Made by a program: the position numbers and the translations under genes
Shown here: piece by piece, positions 7,201 to 14,560 of the stretch
Layout: each line of letters starts with the position of its first letter
How positions within the stretch are numbered: the stretch's first letter is position 1
The notes under the pieces: model-generated
What the model saw: the letters and a program-made list of their open reading frames with translations, nothing else
Database searches by the model: none
What the model was told of the DNA's origin: nothing
Assembly: GCA_938004235.1 (NCBI GenBank)
Contig: CALKWL010000277.1
Location: forward strand, 1-19,335
Origin: an uncultured Gammaproteobacteria bacterium
GTDB lineage: Bacteria; Pseudomonadota; Gammaproteobacteria; Halothiobacillales; Halothiobacillaceae
Direction of reading: 5' to 3'
DNA length: 19,335 nucleotides

Positions 7201-9192
7201 ATCCCGCTGGATGTGCCTGATTTTCAAGGCGAACTGCGCCTGATGGCGGTGGCCTTCGATGCCGAGAAAATGGGCTCCGGCGAGATGCGCATGACCGTGC
7301 GCGACCCGTTGGTGGCCGAGCTGATTCTGCCGCGCTTCCTTGCGCCGGGAGATACCGGGCGCTTGACCACCTTGCTGCATAACGTCGAGGGCGCGGCGGG
7401 AGCCTACACGCTGAAAATCAGCGCCAGCGGCGCAGTCAGCGGCGGCGAGTCGCCGGTTCTGGTCGAGCGCAACATCCAGCTCGCTGCGGGCGCGCGCGAG
7501 GTGTTCACCCTGCCGTTGCTGGGCAAGGATGCGGGCATTGGCCAGGTGGTGATGAACCTCAGCGGCCCGGCGCAGGCCGATGGCAAAGCCTTCAACGTGA
7601 CCCGCGACTGGCCGATTCAGGTGCGTCCGCCGCAAGCCGTACAAAGCCGTGAAACCACCGAGTTGCTGGCCGCCGGGCAAGCCGTGGTTCTGGACAGAAC
7701 GCTGCTCGATGGCTTCGTGCCGGGTACGGAGCAGGTCTCCCTGAGCCTGTCGCGTTTCGCCGGGCTGGATGTGGCGGGGCTGCTGCGCTGGATGGATCGT
7801 TATCCCTTCGGTTGCCTGGAGCAAACCACCAGCCGTGCCATGCCGCTGTTGTATTTCAACGAGATGGCCAAGGTCAGCGGGGTGCGCCAGGATCGTGCGC
7901 TGGATATGCGCGTGCAGGTGGCGATTGACCATGTCCTCGCCATGCAGCAGGTCAACGGCGGCTTCAATATGTGGGGGCCATGGGGCAATAGCGCCGACCC
8001 GTGGATTAGCGTCTTCGCCCTGGACTTTTTGCTACGCGCCTTTGATGCGGGCTTTGATGTGCCGCAAGCGCCGCGTCAATTGGGGCAGCAGTGGTTGAGC
8101 TCTGAGGCCATGCGCGATAGCCGTGCCGATGTGCGCGCCTATGCCGCAGCCCTGTTGGCACGCCTGGGTCGGGTGAATGCCAGCGACCTGCGCTATTTCC
8201 ACGACCAGAACCCGCCTTCCGACCCGGTCGGCTGGGCGCATTTGGGCTCGGCACTGGAGAGCATCGGCGAGCGAGCGCGCGCCAATCATGCTTTCAATGC
8301 GGCGAAAGAGCTGCTGGCCAAGCCGGGCAGCTACAAACCTGCGCCGTATGGCTCGCCGCTGCGCGATGTGTATGCGGTGGCGGCGATTATGGCGCAGGCC
8401 GGGCGTAGCGCCGCCGTGCCGTCGATCCTGGCGCTTGCCCCCACGCGGGGCATAGAAGCGGGGCGTTACGGCCTGGATTACACCACCACGCAGGAAAAGG
8501 CGTGGATGCTCCTCGCTGCGGCCGATATCGGACGCAATGCCGGAAAAATCGCGGTCGAAGTCAATGGCACGCCGGTACCCAAGGGTGATCCGGCGTCAGT
8601 CACCATCGAAGCGGCAGCGCTGGCCGGTACGCGCCTGAATAATGTCGGCGAGAGCGAGGTGTTCCGCATCCTGTCGGTTGAAGGCGTGCCGCGTGAACCT
8701 TTGCCCGCCATGTCCGAAGGTCTTCGCCTGAGCAAGCAGGTGTTCAACCTGAGCGGTCAGGCGGTGGATTTGCAGCAGCTTCCGCGCAACGAACGTTTCG
8801 TGGTGGTGATTGAAGGCGAGTCGAACCCGCATTGGAGCGGCGATTATGCCGTGCTTGATCTTCTGCCCGCCGGTTGGGAAATCGAAGGCATGTTGCGCCC
8901 GGAACAGCCCGGTTACGCCTGGCTGGGCGAACTGTCCGAAGCGCAAATGCGTCAGGCGCGGGATGATCGCTACCTTGCGGCCATCAGCCTGCCCAACTAC
9001 GTGATGGATCGCAGCGACCCGGACTATCCGACCCGCGATTACAGCAAGGAAATCTGGAGCTTCAAGCTGGCCTACGTGGTGCGTGCCGTGACACCGGGAC
9101 GCTTCGCCCTGCCCGCCGCCAACGCCGAGCACATGTACGCGCCGCGTATTCGCGCCCGTACCGCGATGGGTGAGTTGAATATTGTGGAGTAG
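4270..9192 (+). CDS. yfhM: Bacterial alpha-2-macroglobulin (YfhM type), thioester-containing protease trap
   Basis: A 1640-aa protein close in length and layout to E. coli YfhM. The N-terminus (MLRKIILGSLVVLALGVLAYML) is a hydrophobic anchor without the lipobox Cys of E. coli YfhM, so it is likely a membrane-anchored or cleaved periplasmic protein rather than a lipoprotein. Macroglobulin beta-domains follow, including FLYSERGIYRPGETVHL and VQDFVPQRLALTI. The thioester motif is intact in YPFGCLEQT, with Cys1182 and Gln1185. The helical thioester domain then includes MQQVNGGFNMWG. The C-terminus DLLPAGWEIE...VVRAVTPGRFALP...EHMYAPRIRART is the receptor-like domain region. Low-complexity acidic stretches sit near residues 275-288 and 938-950. 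Members trap proteases by covalent thioester capture after bait cleavage. As in E. coli, pbpC lies next downstream, suggesting envelope-breach defence. The Shine-Dalgarno is weak. Confidence 0.96.
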   Translation: MLRKIILGSLVVLALGVLAYMLTRTPAPVTAPNTASVVEPVSPAAPRTGELTARTPPAQPSATDALRFQRFLIDPNSENNEVCLVFSSPLEPDERVRYADYLRLEPVAKIDVRVEEARLCLTGLSFGIEYQLELLSGLPAKNGLKLANGVHLPLSLGDRPASVRLGAGFVLPVNHDEGLPVTTMNVDKLNLKLFRVGDRLLARMREDFVDERTMYPYQAEQIAEDEGRLVWSGNMAVNSERNSAKTSLIPIQEAIGKREPGAYLLVAGDAAKDTAVENEDDYYDEERGRMAAQWIVQSDLGLTSFRGADGLTLLVRSLRDATPVGDVRVSLIARNNDILGEASSDAQGVVRFPAGLLQGQGGMAAVMLMAYHNDDFNFLDLRRAPFDLSDRGVDGRAPSGPVDAFLYSERGIYRPGETVHLTALARDAQAKALPESTLILKLMRPNGQEARRYTLKAQGEGGAALAVPLPLTAARGGWEITAHTDPEAAPVGRVSFEVQDFVPQRLALTILDKPKVLSAGEDLAIPLEARFLYGAPAAALSGEGDLILETDPAPFPMHKGFHWGDEDEVFQGERVSLAVGETDAAGKTTVTGQVPGEIQSSRPLRADIALAIREPGGRATGEHVYVPVRVQPLSLGLRPTFEGAARQGADAAFELIAVDNNGTAQAQSGLEYRFIKDESTWQWHRRDNQWRYERVVRERELASGTLNVAKDKPAVLKQQVSWGNYRLIVRDPASGAQTSLRFWGGWYGEATAERPDRLPIAADKAGYVAGETARLHIDAESAGQALIVMANERVHEVRNVSVPAGGADVEIPVRAEWGAGAYALVTLYRPLNAKLGHAPVRAVGVAWLGLNPQERTLKVAIDAPGKIAPRQKIEVPVTISGLTAGGKAAYVTLAAVDQGILQLTRFKTPAPQAHYLSKRQLGVGMRDDYGRLIRGLNAGGDDQGGDADGGKGLDVVPTRTVALFSGLVKTDAQGKALIPLDVPDFQGELRLMAVAFDAEKMGSGEMRMTVRDPLVAELILPRFLAPGDTGRLTTLLHNVEGAAGAYTLKISASGAVSGGESPVLVERNIQLAAGAREVFTLPLLGKDAGIGQVVMNLSGPAQADGKAFNVTRDWPIQVRPPQAVQSRETTELLAAGQAVVLDRTLLDGFVPGTEQVSLSLSRFAGLDVAGLLRWMDRYPFGCLEQTTSRAMPLLYFNEMAKVSGVRQDRALDMRVQVAIDHVLAMQQVNGGFNMWGPWGNSADPWISVFALDFLLRAFDAGFDVPQAPRQLGQQWLSSEAMRDSRADVRAYAAALLARLGRVNASDLRYFHDQNPPSDPVGWAHLGSALESIGERARANHAFNAAKELLAKPGSYKPAPYGSPLRDVYAVAAIMAQAGRSAAVPSILALAPTRGIEAGRYGLDYTTTQEKAWMLLAAADIGRNAGKIAVEVNGTPVPKGDPASVTIEAAALAGTRLNNVGESEVFRILSVEGVPREPLPAMSEGLRLSKQVFNLSGQAVDLQQLPRNERFVVVIEGESNPHWSGDYAVLDLLPAGWEIEGMLRPEQPGYAWLGELSEAQMRQARDDRYLAAISLPNYVMDRSDPDYPTRDYSKEIWSFKLAYVVRAVTPGRFALPAANAEHMYAPRIRARTAMGELNIVE

Positions 9193-9226
9193 CCTAAGCA
9201 GGGGTATCGCGCACTCCCAGTCGATA

Positions 9227-9457
9227 TTTAGCCACAGAGATCACAGAGGCCACCGAGGGTTTTTCTCAGAGCCTGTTTACGATCTCGCCGTTTAACAAAA
9301 AATGGGGGTAAAAACGTGTAGGTGCGAATTCATTCGCACAATTCCGGCGCGTTTGTGCGAATGAATTCGCACCTACAGTGTCGCTTCACGAGAATTTTTA
9401 GCCTCAAAAAAGATCATAAACAGGTTCTCAGTGTGCTCTGTGGCCTCTGTGGCTAAA
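9227..9457. repeat. Nested inverted-repeat (MITE-like) intergenic element
   Basis: Fills most of the 291-bp gap between the macroglobulin gene and pbpC. The outer arms are perfect 13-mers: TTTAGCCACAGAG (9227-9239) and its inverse (9445-9457). Inside, CCTGTTTACGATCT (9272-9285) is inverted at 9411-9424 with one mismatch. The centre is a perfect 25-bp inverted repeat. There is no ORF of note inside. The TAGCCACAGAG arms are short GT/CA-rich repeats of a kind scattered in many bacterial genomes. The whole can be read as one palindromic element or as one repeat inserted into another. Confidence 0.8.
9317..9377. repeat. 25-bp perfect inverted repeat, REP-like
   Basis: The left arm 9317-9341 begins TGTAGGTGCGAATTC, and the right arm 9353-9377 is its exact reverse complement. 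The loop is 11 nt. Each arm holds GCGAATTCATTCGC, itself an internal palindrome. It forms the core of the 9227-9457 element. No T-run follows on either strand, so it is not an ordinary terminator. Confidence 0.9.
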
Positions 9458-9483
9458 ACTTAGTCAACACATGGAATGTCTTC

Positions 9484-11604
9484 ATGGCTAAACGCTGGCC
9501 AGTCATCGGCCTGATCTTGATCGTATTTTTGGGATTGTGGGGCTGGAGCCGCCTACTGCAACGCCATGTCCCGCCATTTGATCCGCAAGCCCTGCAAGCT
9601 CAAACCAGCGGGCAAAAACTCGCCAATGCCATAAGCCTAAGCTGGCTTGCTCCGCCGGATTTACGGCGCATTCACGGCCATTCAAGCCTAGTTCTCGACC
9701 GTCAAAATCGGCTTTTGCGCGCTTTCCCCACAGCCGAGGATACCTGGCGACTGCCCACCGCTGCCCGCGACGTTGACCCGCTGTACCTCGCCATGCTCAA
9801 AGCCAGTGAAGATCAGCATTTTGACCAACATTTCGGCATCGACCTGTTCGCCGCCGTGCGCGCCATTGGGCAAGCCTTGCGTCACGGAGAGATCATCTCC
9901 GGCGCATCCACCCTGAACATGCAGACCGCGCGCCTGCTCGAACCCAAGCCGCGCACCCTCAGCGCCAAACTGGACGAAGCCGCACGCGCACTGCAACTCA
10001 GCCTGCTGTTCGGGCGCGCTGGCGTACTCGATATGTACCTCAGCCTTGCCCCGTTTGGCGGCACGCTTGAAGGCGTCACGGCGGCCTCGCTGGCCTGGTT
10101 CGGCCATGCACCGGACAAACTCACTCCCGCCGAAGCCGCCCTGCTGGTCGCCCTGCCGCAGTCTCCCGAACGCCTGCGCCCGGATCGCCACCCCGAAGCC
10201 GCCAAGACCGCGCGCAACCGCATTCTGCAACGCATGGAAACACGCGGCCTGCTGGCGCACGATGTGGTCGCGGCGGCCTTGGCCGAAGACGTGCCGCGTT
10301 TCCAGCGCGCCATGCCGCGCCATGCCCCGCACTTGGCGGAAGAGCTGGTTGCCGGAGCGCGTGGGCAGAGGCTGCGCACCCACATCGACGGCGGATTGCA
10401 GCGCAACCTCGAAGCCCTCGGGCAAAGCTGGCGCAGCAAGCTTGAACCCGGCAGTGATCTAGCCATCGTCATCCTCGACGGCAACCGCCTGATCGCCCAT
10501 CTCGGCAGCGCCGACTGGATGAGCCGCCAACTGGATTTAAGCCGCGCCGTACGCTCGCCCGGCTCCACCCTCAAGCCATTTATCTACGCACTAGCCTTTG
10601 ACGATCTGGCTCTGCACCCCGCCACCCTGATGGACGACATGCCGCAACGCTTTGGCGACTGGCAGCCGCGCAATTTCGACCACGAATTTCACGGTACCGT
10701 CACCGCGCGCGAAGCCCTGCAACGCTCGCTCAACATCCCGGCGGTGCAAGCACTGGAGCGCATCGGCCCGGCACGCTTTACTGCCCTACTCAGACGTTGC
10801 GGCGTTGATCTCGCCTTTCCCGGCACCGAAGACCCCGGCCTGCCGCTGGCTCTGGGCGGCGTGGGAATGCGCCTGCTCGATCTCGCCATGCTCTATGCCG
10901 CACTGGGGCAGGGCGGTCTGGTCAAGCCCATCCTGCTGGAAAGGCAGGATTCGAATCACGCCCCTGGGGAGTGCCGCCTGGTGAGCCAGGTTGCCGCATT
11001 TGTTGTGCTCGACATCCTGGAACACAGCCCCATGCCCGAAGGCGTGGCCTCGGCACGCGGCGTGCAGCGACCACGGCGCATCGCCTTCAAAACCGGCACC
11101 TCCTACGGTTTTCGTGATGCCTGGACGGTGGGCGTATCCGCGCAATACACCGTCGCCGTCTGGGTGGGGCGCGCCGACGGCGGCGCTTCACCCGGCAGCC
11201 TGGGACGACTCACCGCCGCCCCGCTGATGTTCAAGGCTTTCGACCTGTTGCCGCCGGATCGCGCTCAGCGTCTCACGCCTGAAAACCTGCAACATCCCCT
11301 GCTGCAAGGCCGCGCCCCGCCCGCACTCACCCGCCTGAGCGGCGGCGACACAGCCCAGGCCAGCACACCCCGCCTGCGCATCCTGTTCCCACCGAATGGC
11401 GCCAGCGTGGAAAGCCTCGACGAAGGCATCGCCCTCAACGCCGCCGGAGGCATCGCGCCGCTGCGCTGGATTGCCAACGGCGCGCCCCTGCCGGAAAACA
11501 GCCGCTTCTGGCAACCCCAAGGCACCGGCTTCGCCCACCTGGTAGTTCTGGATAGCCAGGGGCGCCGCGCCGAGACCCGCATCCGCGTGCTCGAGCCGGA
11601 GTGA
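9484..11604 (+). CDS. pbpC: Penicillin-binding protein 1C (transglycosylase/transpeptidase)
   Basis: A 706-aa class A PBP. An N-terminal signal anchor (residues ~5-22) is followed by a GT51 glycosyltransferase domain (~75-245) with catalytic Glu109 in SEDQHFDQHFGID and GASTLNMQTARLL. The transpeptidase domain (~320-590) has all three motifs: S361-T-L-K364, S415-L-N417 and K536-T-G538 (KTGTSYGFRDAW). A C-terminal BiPBP_C-type beta domain (~620-705, RILFPPNGASVES) is diagnostic of PBP1C. It polymerises lipid II and may cross-link glycan strands at the periplasmic face. It lies 291 bp after the macroglobulin gene, the same order as E. coli yfhM-pbpC. The intervening palindromic element suggests they are not a tight operon here. 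Only a weak GGAA precedes the start. Confidence 0.95.
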   Translation: MAKRWPVIGLILIVFLGLWGWSRLLQRHVPPFDPQALQAQTSGQKLANAISLSWLAPPDLRRIHGHSSLVLDRQNRLLRAFPTAEDTWRLPTAARDVDPLYLAMLKASEDQHFDQHFGIDLFAAVRAIGQALRHGEIISGASTLNMQTARLLEPKPRTLSAKLDEAARALQLSLLFGRAGVLDMYLSLAPFGGTLEGVTAASLAWFGHAPDKLTPAEAALLVALPQSPERLRPDRHPEAAKTARNRILQRMETRGLLAHDVVAAALAEDVPRFQRAMPRHAPHLAEELVAGARGQRLRTHIDGGLQRNLEALGQSWRSKLEPGSDLAIVILDGNRLIAHLGSADWMSRQLDLSRAVRSPGSTLKPFIYALAFDDLALHPATLMDDMPQRFGDWQPRNFDHEFHGTVTAREALQRSLNIPAVQALERIGPARFTALLRRCGVDLAFPGTEDPGLPLALGGVGMRLLDLAMLYAALGQGGLVKPILLERQDSNHAPGECRLVSQVAAFVVLDILEHSPMPEGVASARGVQRPRRIAFKTGTSYGFRDAWTVGVSAQYTVAVWVGRADGGASPGSLGRLTAAPLMFKAFDLLPPDRAQRLTPENLQHPLLQGRAPPALTRLSGGDTAQASTPRLRILFPPNGASVESLDEGIALNAAGGIAPLRWIANGAPLPENSRFWQPQGTGFAHLVVLDSQGRRAETRIRVLEPE

Positions 11605-11724
11605 TCGCTGTGGTATGCCCTGTCGAGCGGGGTTTTTCCTCTTAAATCGTCGGGTTTATCTTTCCCTGCCAAAGCGATTTGTCCATGCTAGCTTCGCCTT
11701 GCCAATGTTTTTGAGGATGCTCTA

Positions 11725-12210
11725 ATGTCAGCTCAAGTGGGTCAAAAAATGCCTGTAGGCACGCTTTATCGCCGCGGTGACAGCGGTTTGGAAGAAATCG
11801 CGACTGAAGGCTTGTTCACCCAGCGCACGGTGGTCATTTTTGCTGTGCCCGGTGCGTTTACGCCGACGTGTTCAGATGAGCATCTGCCCGGTTTTATCGT
11901 GAATGCCGATGCGCTTCGGGCGGCGGGGGTGGATGAAATCATCTGTCTGGCGGTCAACGATCCGTTTGTGATGCGTGCCTGGGCGCAGGCGCATGATGCG
12001 CAGGGTGCGATCAGCTTTCTTTCCGACGGCAATGGCGACTGGACGCAGGCGCTGGGGATGCAGCGCGATATGCGCAAGGCGGCGATGGGGGTGCGCTCCA
12101 AGCGTTATGCCATGGTGGTGACGGACGGGGTGTTGACCTGGCTGGGTGTGGATGAGTCCGGGCTGGTCAACAGTCGCGCCGAAGCGGTGTTGGCGATGCT
12201 TAACGCCTGA
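11725..12210 (+). CDS. Peroxiredoxin, PRX5 type
   Basis: A 161-aa thiol peroxidase of the PRX5/AhpC-TSA superfamily, cytoplasmic. The peroxidatic Cys49 sits in PGAFTPTCSDEHLPGF, the PRX5 signature. A second Cys74 lies in IICLAVNDPFVM, a position commonly conserved in the family. No C-terminal resolving Cys and no fused glutaredoxin domain, so it probably uses glutathione/glutaredoxin or another external reductant. Start supported by GAGGA at about 10 nt upstream. It has its own 120-bp upstream gap after pbpC, where no clear promoter is seen. Its stop overlaps the tail of the convergent spermidine-synthase-like gene by 11 bp. Confidence 0.93.
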   Translation: MSAQVGQKMPVGTLYRRGDSGLEEIATEGLFTQRTVVIFAVPGAFTPTCSDEHLPGFIVNADALRAAGVDEIICLAVNDPFVMRAWAQAHDAQGAISFLSDGNGDWTQALGMQRDMRKAAMGVRSKRYAMVVTDGVLTWLGVDESGLVNSRAEAVLAMLNA

Positions 12211-12982
12211 ACAGCGCCGGGTTTTGCTGCACGAAGTCGCGCCAGAAGACGGGCAGGCTGCTTTCGTGTTTTTGCGCAATTGCCGCAAGCTCGCGCAGAT
12301 GCCCCGGTGCGTCGTGTGCGCCGAGGGCGATATTCTGGTTGCGGTCGCGTGAGGCGACGAAGCCTAACCAGGGAAACGCCTGCTCCATGGCGAGGGTCGC
12401 GCCCAGGTAGTCTTCCAGCGGAAAGCGCCAGAGGTTGGCGGCCAGGGCGCCGCGCGGCGTAAGCAGGCGGGCGCAGTGTTGCATGAATTCTGCATCGGCC
12501 ATGATGGGAACCATGCCGTGTCGGTCAAACAGATCGACGACAATAATGTCGTACGTTGCGCGCCCCGCGTCGCGCACGAAGTCCAGCGCATCCATGATGT
12601 GCACGCTCAGGCGGGCGTCCTGGCGCAGATTAAGTACGGAATACGCGGCCTCGACCACGGCGGGGCGCAGCTCGACCGCGTCCAGCTCCAGTTTGGGAAA
12701 GGCCGCCAGCAGCGCGCGCGCCTGCGCCCCGCCGCCCAGACCAAGAATCAGCGCGCGCTTGGGTTTGGGCTTCCACATCAGGGTCAGCAGCATGATGCGC
12801 ATGTAGTCGAAGCACAGGTGGTGCGGGCTATGCGGCAGGATGCGTGTCTGTTCGACTTCATTGCCCAAGCCTAGAATAAGCCCTTCGGCGCTGCGCCATA
12901 CTTCGACGGCGCCGTAGTCATCCACCGCGTAAAACAGGTTTTTCCTGCTCGGGTTCTGTTCCGGGTCATTTGGCCATTTCAC
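12200..12982 (-). CDS. Spermidine synthase-like SAM-binding protein
   Basis: A 260-aa Rossmann-fold protein of the spermidine/spermine synthase (SpeE-like) family. Motif I is LILGLGGGAQARAL (GLGGGA at 81-86). The ribose-binding acidic residue is Glu104 (LDAVELRP). DALDF (131-135) and YDIIVVDLFD (Asp150, Asp153) follow the SpeE pattern. The substrate-gate segment typical of true SpeE (DE-x-x-YHEML) is replaced by HHLCFDYMRIMLL, so aminopropyl transfer to putrescine is uncertain and it may be a methyltransferase-like homologue. The start is taken as GTG 12982 (VKWPNDPEQ), because upstream ATGs would bury the gene in the divergent secreted-protein gene. The Shine-Dalgarno is poor, so the start is not certain. 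It is convergent with, and overlaps, the peroxiredoxin stop. Confidence 0.82.
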   Translation of the reverse strand: MKWPNDPEQNPSRKNLFYAVDDYGAVEVWRSAEGLILGLGNEVEQTRILPHSPHHLCFDYMRIMLLTLMWKPKPKRALILGLGGGAQARALLAAFPKLELDAVELRPAVVEAAYSVLNLRQDARLSVHIMDALDFVRDAGRATYDIIVVDLFDRHGMVPIMADAEFMQHCARLLTPRGALAANLWRFPLEDYLGATLAMEQAFPWLGFVASRDRNQNIALGAHDAPGHLRELAAIAQKHESSLPVFWRDFVQQNPALFRR

Positions 12983-12994
12983 AGTGAGGTTCTC

Positions 12995-13921
12995 ATGCTG
13001 AATCGTTTTCTGGCGCTGCTTTTGTTGAGCGGCTTCATGTTTCCCTCGGCGGCGCTCGCGGCTCTCGCCGTGGGCGATCGGGTGTTCGTGCCGATGTATT
13101 CGGTGCATTTGCGCGAAGATGGTTACGCGACTGGCGCGATTGAATCCATTGCGGGGGCGCAGTACACGGTGATTTTGCGCGAGCTGGTGCAAGGCAAGGG
13201 AAAAACCCTGTACGGCACATGCAGTCCGGGGGCAAACAGCCCCTTGGCTGGGGCGGAGATTCTATCCGATAAAGAGGACGCCCCCATCTTGCGCAAGGTG
13301 TTTGCTGCCGACGAGCTTCTGCCTTGGCGCACGGGCAAGGAGGAATATCTCGAACGTGAAAATGTTTCGACCATTTTCTACAAATGGCTGGGGGATGGCA
13401 TGGCGATTACCCCTGAGCGTGCGCGTCTTGGGGCGAAGCGTGCGCGTGCGCTTGGCGACACGCCCGGCGTGCAGCGCATGGCGCAAGGGCTGGATCTTGC
13501 CGCGATTGAGGTGGATAACGCGGGTGGACAAGGCTTTCCGGTGGGCGCAGCGCAGTATTTGAGCGGTGTGAGCAAAACCCTGGCGGCGGTGAGCTCAATC
13601 GAACGGCAGGAGCCGCCCAATACCGGGCACGCCATGCGCGCGATTTTGGATGGAAGCTTGCCCTTGCAAAGTGATGATGCAGTGGCCATGGCTATGGCCA
13701 AGGTGTTGATGCTGGTGCGCGAAAACTGGGCGCGCCTGCCGGGCGAGCTGGGTTCGAGCAAGGCGGCGCTTGCGTGGCCCGACGCGCATAAGGTGATGGT
13801 GGCTTATCTTGCCGCCTTGACCAATCAGGGCGCCGCGAAATTCGCGGGCAAAAGTATGCAGGAGCTCCAGGCGGAGCTGGACGCGGCCATGAAGCAAGGG
13901 CAGTGGCCGCGCTTGCCTTGA
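12995..13921 (+). CDS. Secreted protein of unknown function (308 aa)
   Basis: Not recognised. The signal peptide is clear: MLNRFLALLLLSGFMFPSAALA, cleavage near residue 22. After it, VGDRVFVPMYSVHLREDGYATGAIESIAGAQYTVILREL (26-64) looks like a small Tudor/SH3-like beta-barrel: hydrophobic strands with a GDRV entry. The remainder is mostly helical and alanine-rich, with a single Cys (Cys76). The start is supported by GAGG 6 nt upstream. Only 12 nt separate this ATG from the assigned GTG of the divergent SpeE-like gene, so each gene's promoter would sit within the other. Probably periplasmic. No operon partner on the same strand. Confidence 0.8.
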   Translation: MLNRFLALLLLSGFMFPSAALAALAVGDRVFVPMYSVHLREDGYATGAIESIAGAQYTVILRELVQGKGKTLYGTCSPGANSPLAGAEILSDKEDAPILRKVFAADELLPWRTGKEEYLERENVSTIFYKWLGDGMAITPERARLGAKRARALGDTPGVQRMAQGLDLAAIEVDNAGGQGFPVGAAQYLSGVSKTLAAVSSIERQEPPNTGHAMRAILDGSLPLQSDDAVAMAMAKVLMLVRENWARLPGELGSSKAALAWPDAHKVMVAYLAALTNQGAAKFAGKSMQELQAELDAAMKQGQWPRLP

Positions 13922-13928
13922 ACCTGGG

Positions 13929-13979
13929 TCGTCCATTAGGCGGTCTTGCGGCCTGCGCGAGTCCTGGTGGACGATTTTT
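13929..13979 (+). terminator. Possible terminator after the secreted protein gene
   Basis: TCGTCCA (13929-13935) pairs with TGGACGA (13968-13974) and five T follow (13975-13979). The 32-nt intervening part can form an inner AGGC/GCCT stem. The long loop makes it weak. Nothing else is seen in 13922-14083. Confidence 0.35.
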
Positions 13980-14083
13980 GGCCGCTTTTCGTCCGTGCTC
14001 CTCGCCCATCGAGCCCGCTATGAACTCGTCTCGCGTCCTAATCGATAATCCGGGTTGAACCCCTTCAGCGAGTTTGAGCAGGT

Positions 14084-14560
14084 TCAGCCGAGCGTGTCGC
14101 GCGCATCCTGCACGCTTGAAGCGCGTTGCCTGCCTTCCAGTTGTGTGGTCATGGCGGCGATGTTCAGCAGCTCATCCAGTGGGCGCATGGCTTTGGGTGT
14201 GTCGAAAAGTTTCAAGCTGCGCAGGCGAATATGGCGTCTCAATAACTCAAGATAAGCCGTCCCCGGCAAGCTGTGCGCCAATCGTTTTTCTGCGGCGTCC
14301 AGCCATGCCCACGCTCCGCGGCGGCGCTGTGCCAGCATGATCTGGCCGGTGATGAGTTCGATCGCGGCGCGTTGTCGCTCGTCGTCCGTTTCGTGGAGCA
14401 GTACGTCGCGCTGCATCTCGCCGGGTAGGCCAAGCATCAGGCGCAGGCGTAGGGCTTCGAGGCGTTCATCCCAGACGCAGGCGGTGCGGAGTTGGGTCAG
14501 GCGGGATTGCGCTGCGGACTCCGGCAGCGGATCAGCGTGCCAGGCGGCAAGATCAATCAC
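14084..14560 (-). CDS. Hypothetical protein (158 aa), coupled to the upstream gene
   Basis: Not recognised. It begins with GTG at 14560 (MIDLAAWHADPLPESAAQ), overlapping the preceding stop as GTGA (14557-14560), so translational coupling is likely. The protein has no signal peptide or membrane segment. It is largely helical and rich in Arg and Leu (RLEALRLRLMLGLPGEMQRDVLL, LLRRHIRLRSLKLF broken by turns), resembling a helical-repeat or scaffold protein. It is not merely a shadow of a plus-strand gene: no plus-strand gene with family features exists here, and the overlap with its partner fits a bicistron. Confidence 0.68.
   Translation of the reverse strand: MIDLAAWHADPLPESAAQSRLTQLRTACVWDERLEALRLRLMLGLPGEMQRDVLLHETDDERQRAAIELITGQIMLAQRRRGAWAWLDAAEKRLAHSLPGTAYLELLRRHIRLRSLKLFDTPKAMRPLDELLNIAAMTTQLEGRQRASSVQDARDTLG

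Noticed and set aside
5464..7932. 822-codon open frame on the minus strand
   Set aside because: It lies wholly antisense to the macroglobulin gene, whose family motifs are certain. Long antisense frames are common in GC-rich genes. The product shows no domain and is rich in His, Arg and Gln as expected of a shadow.
12983..13192. Longer N-terminus for the SpeE-like protein from ATG 13192
   Set aside because: The added 70 residues are antisense to the signal peptide and first domain of the secreted protein and look like low-quality His/Arg-rich shadow sequence.
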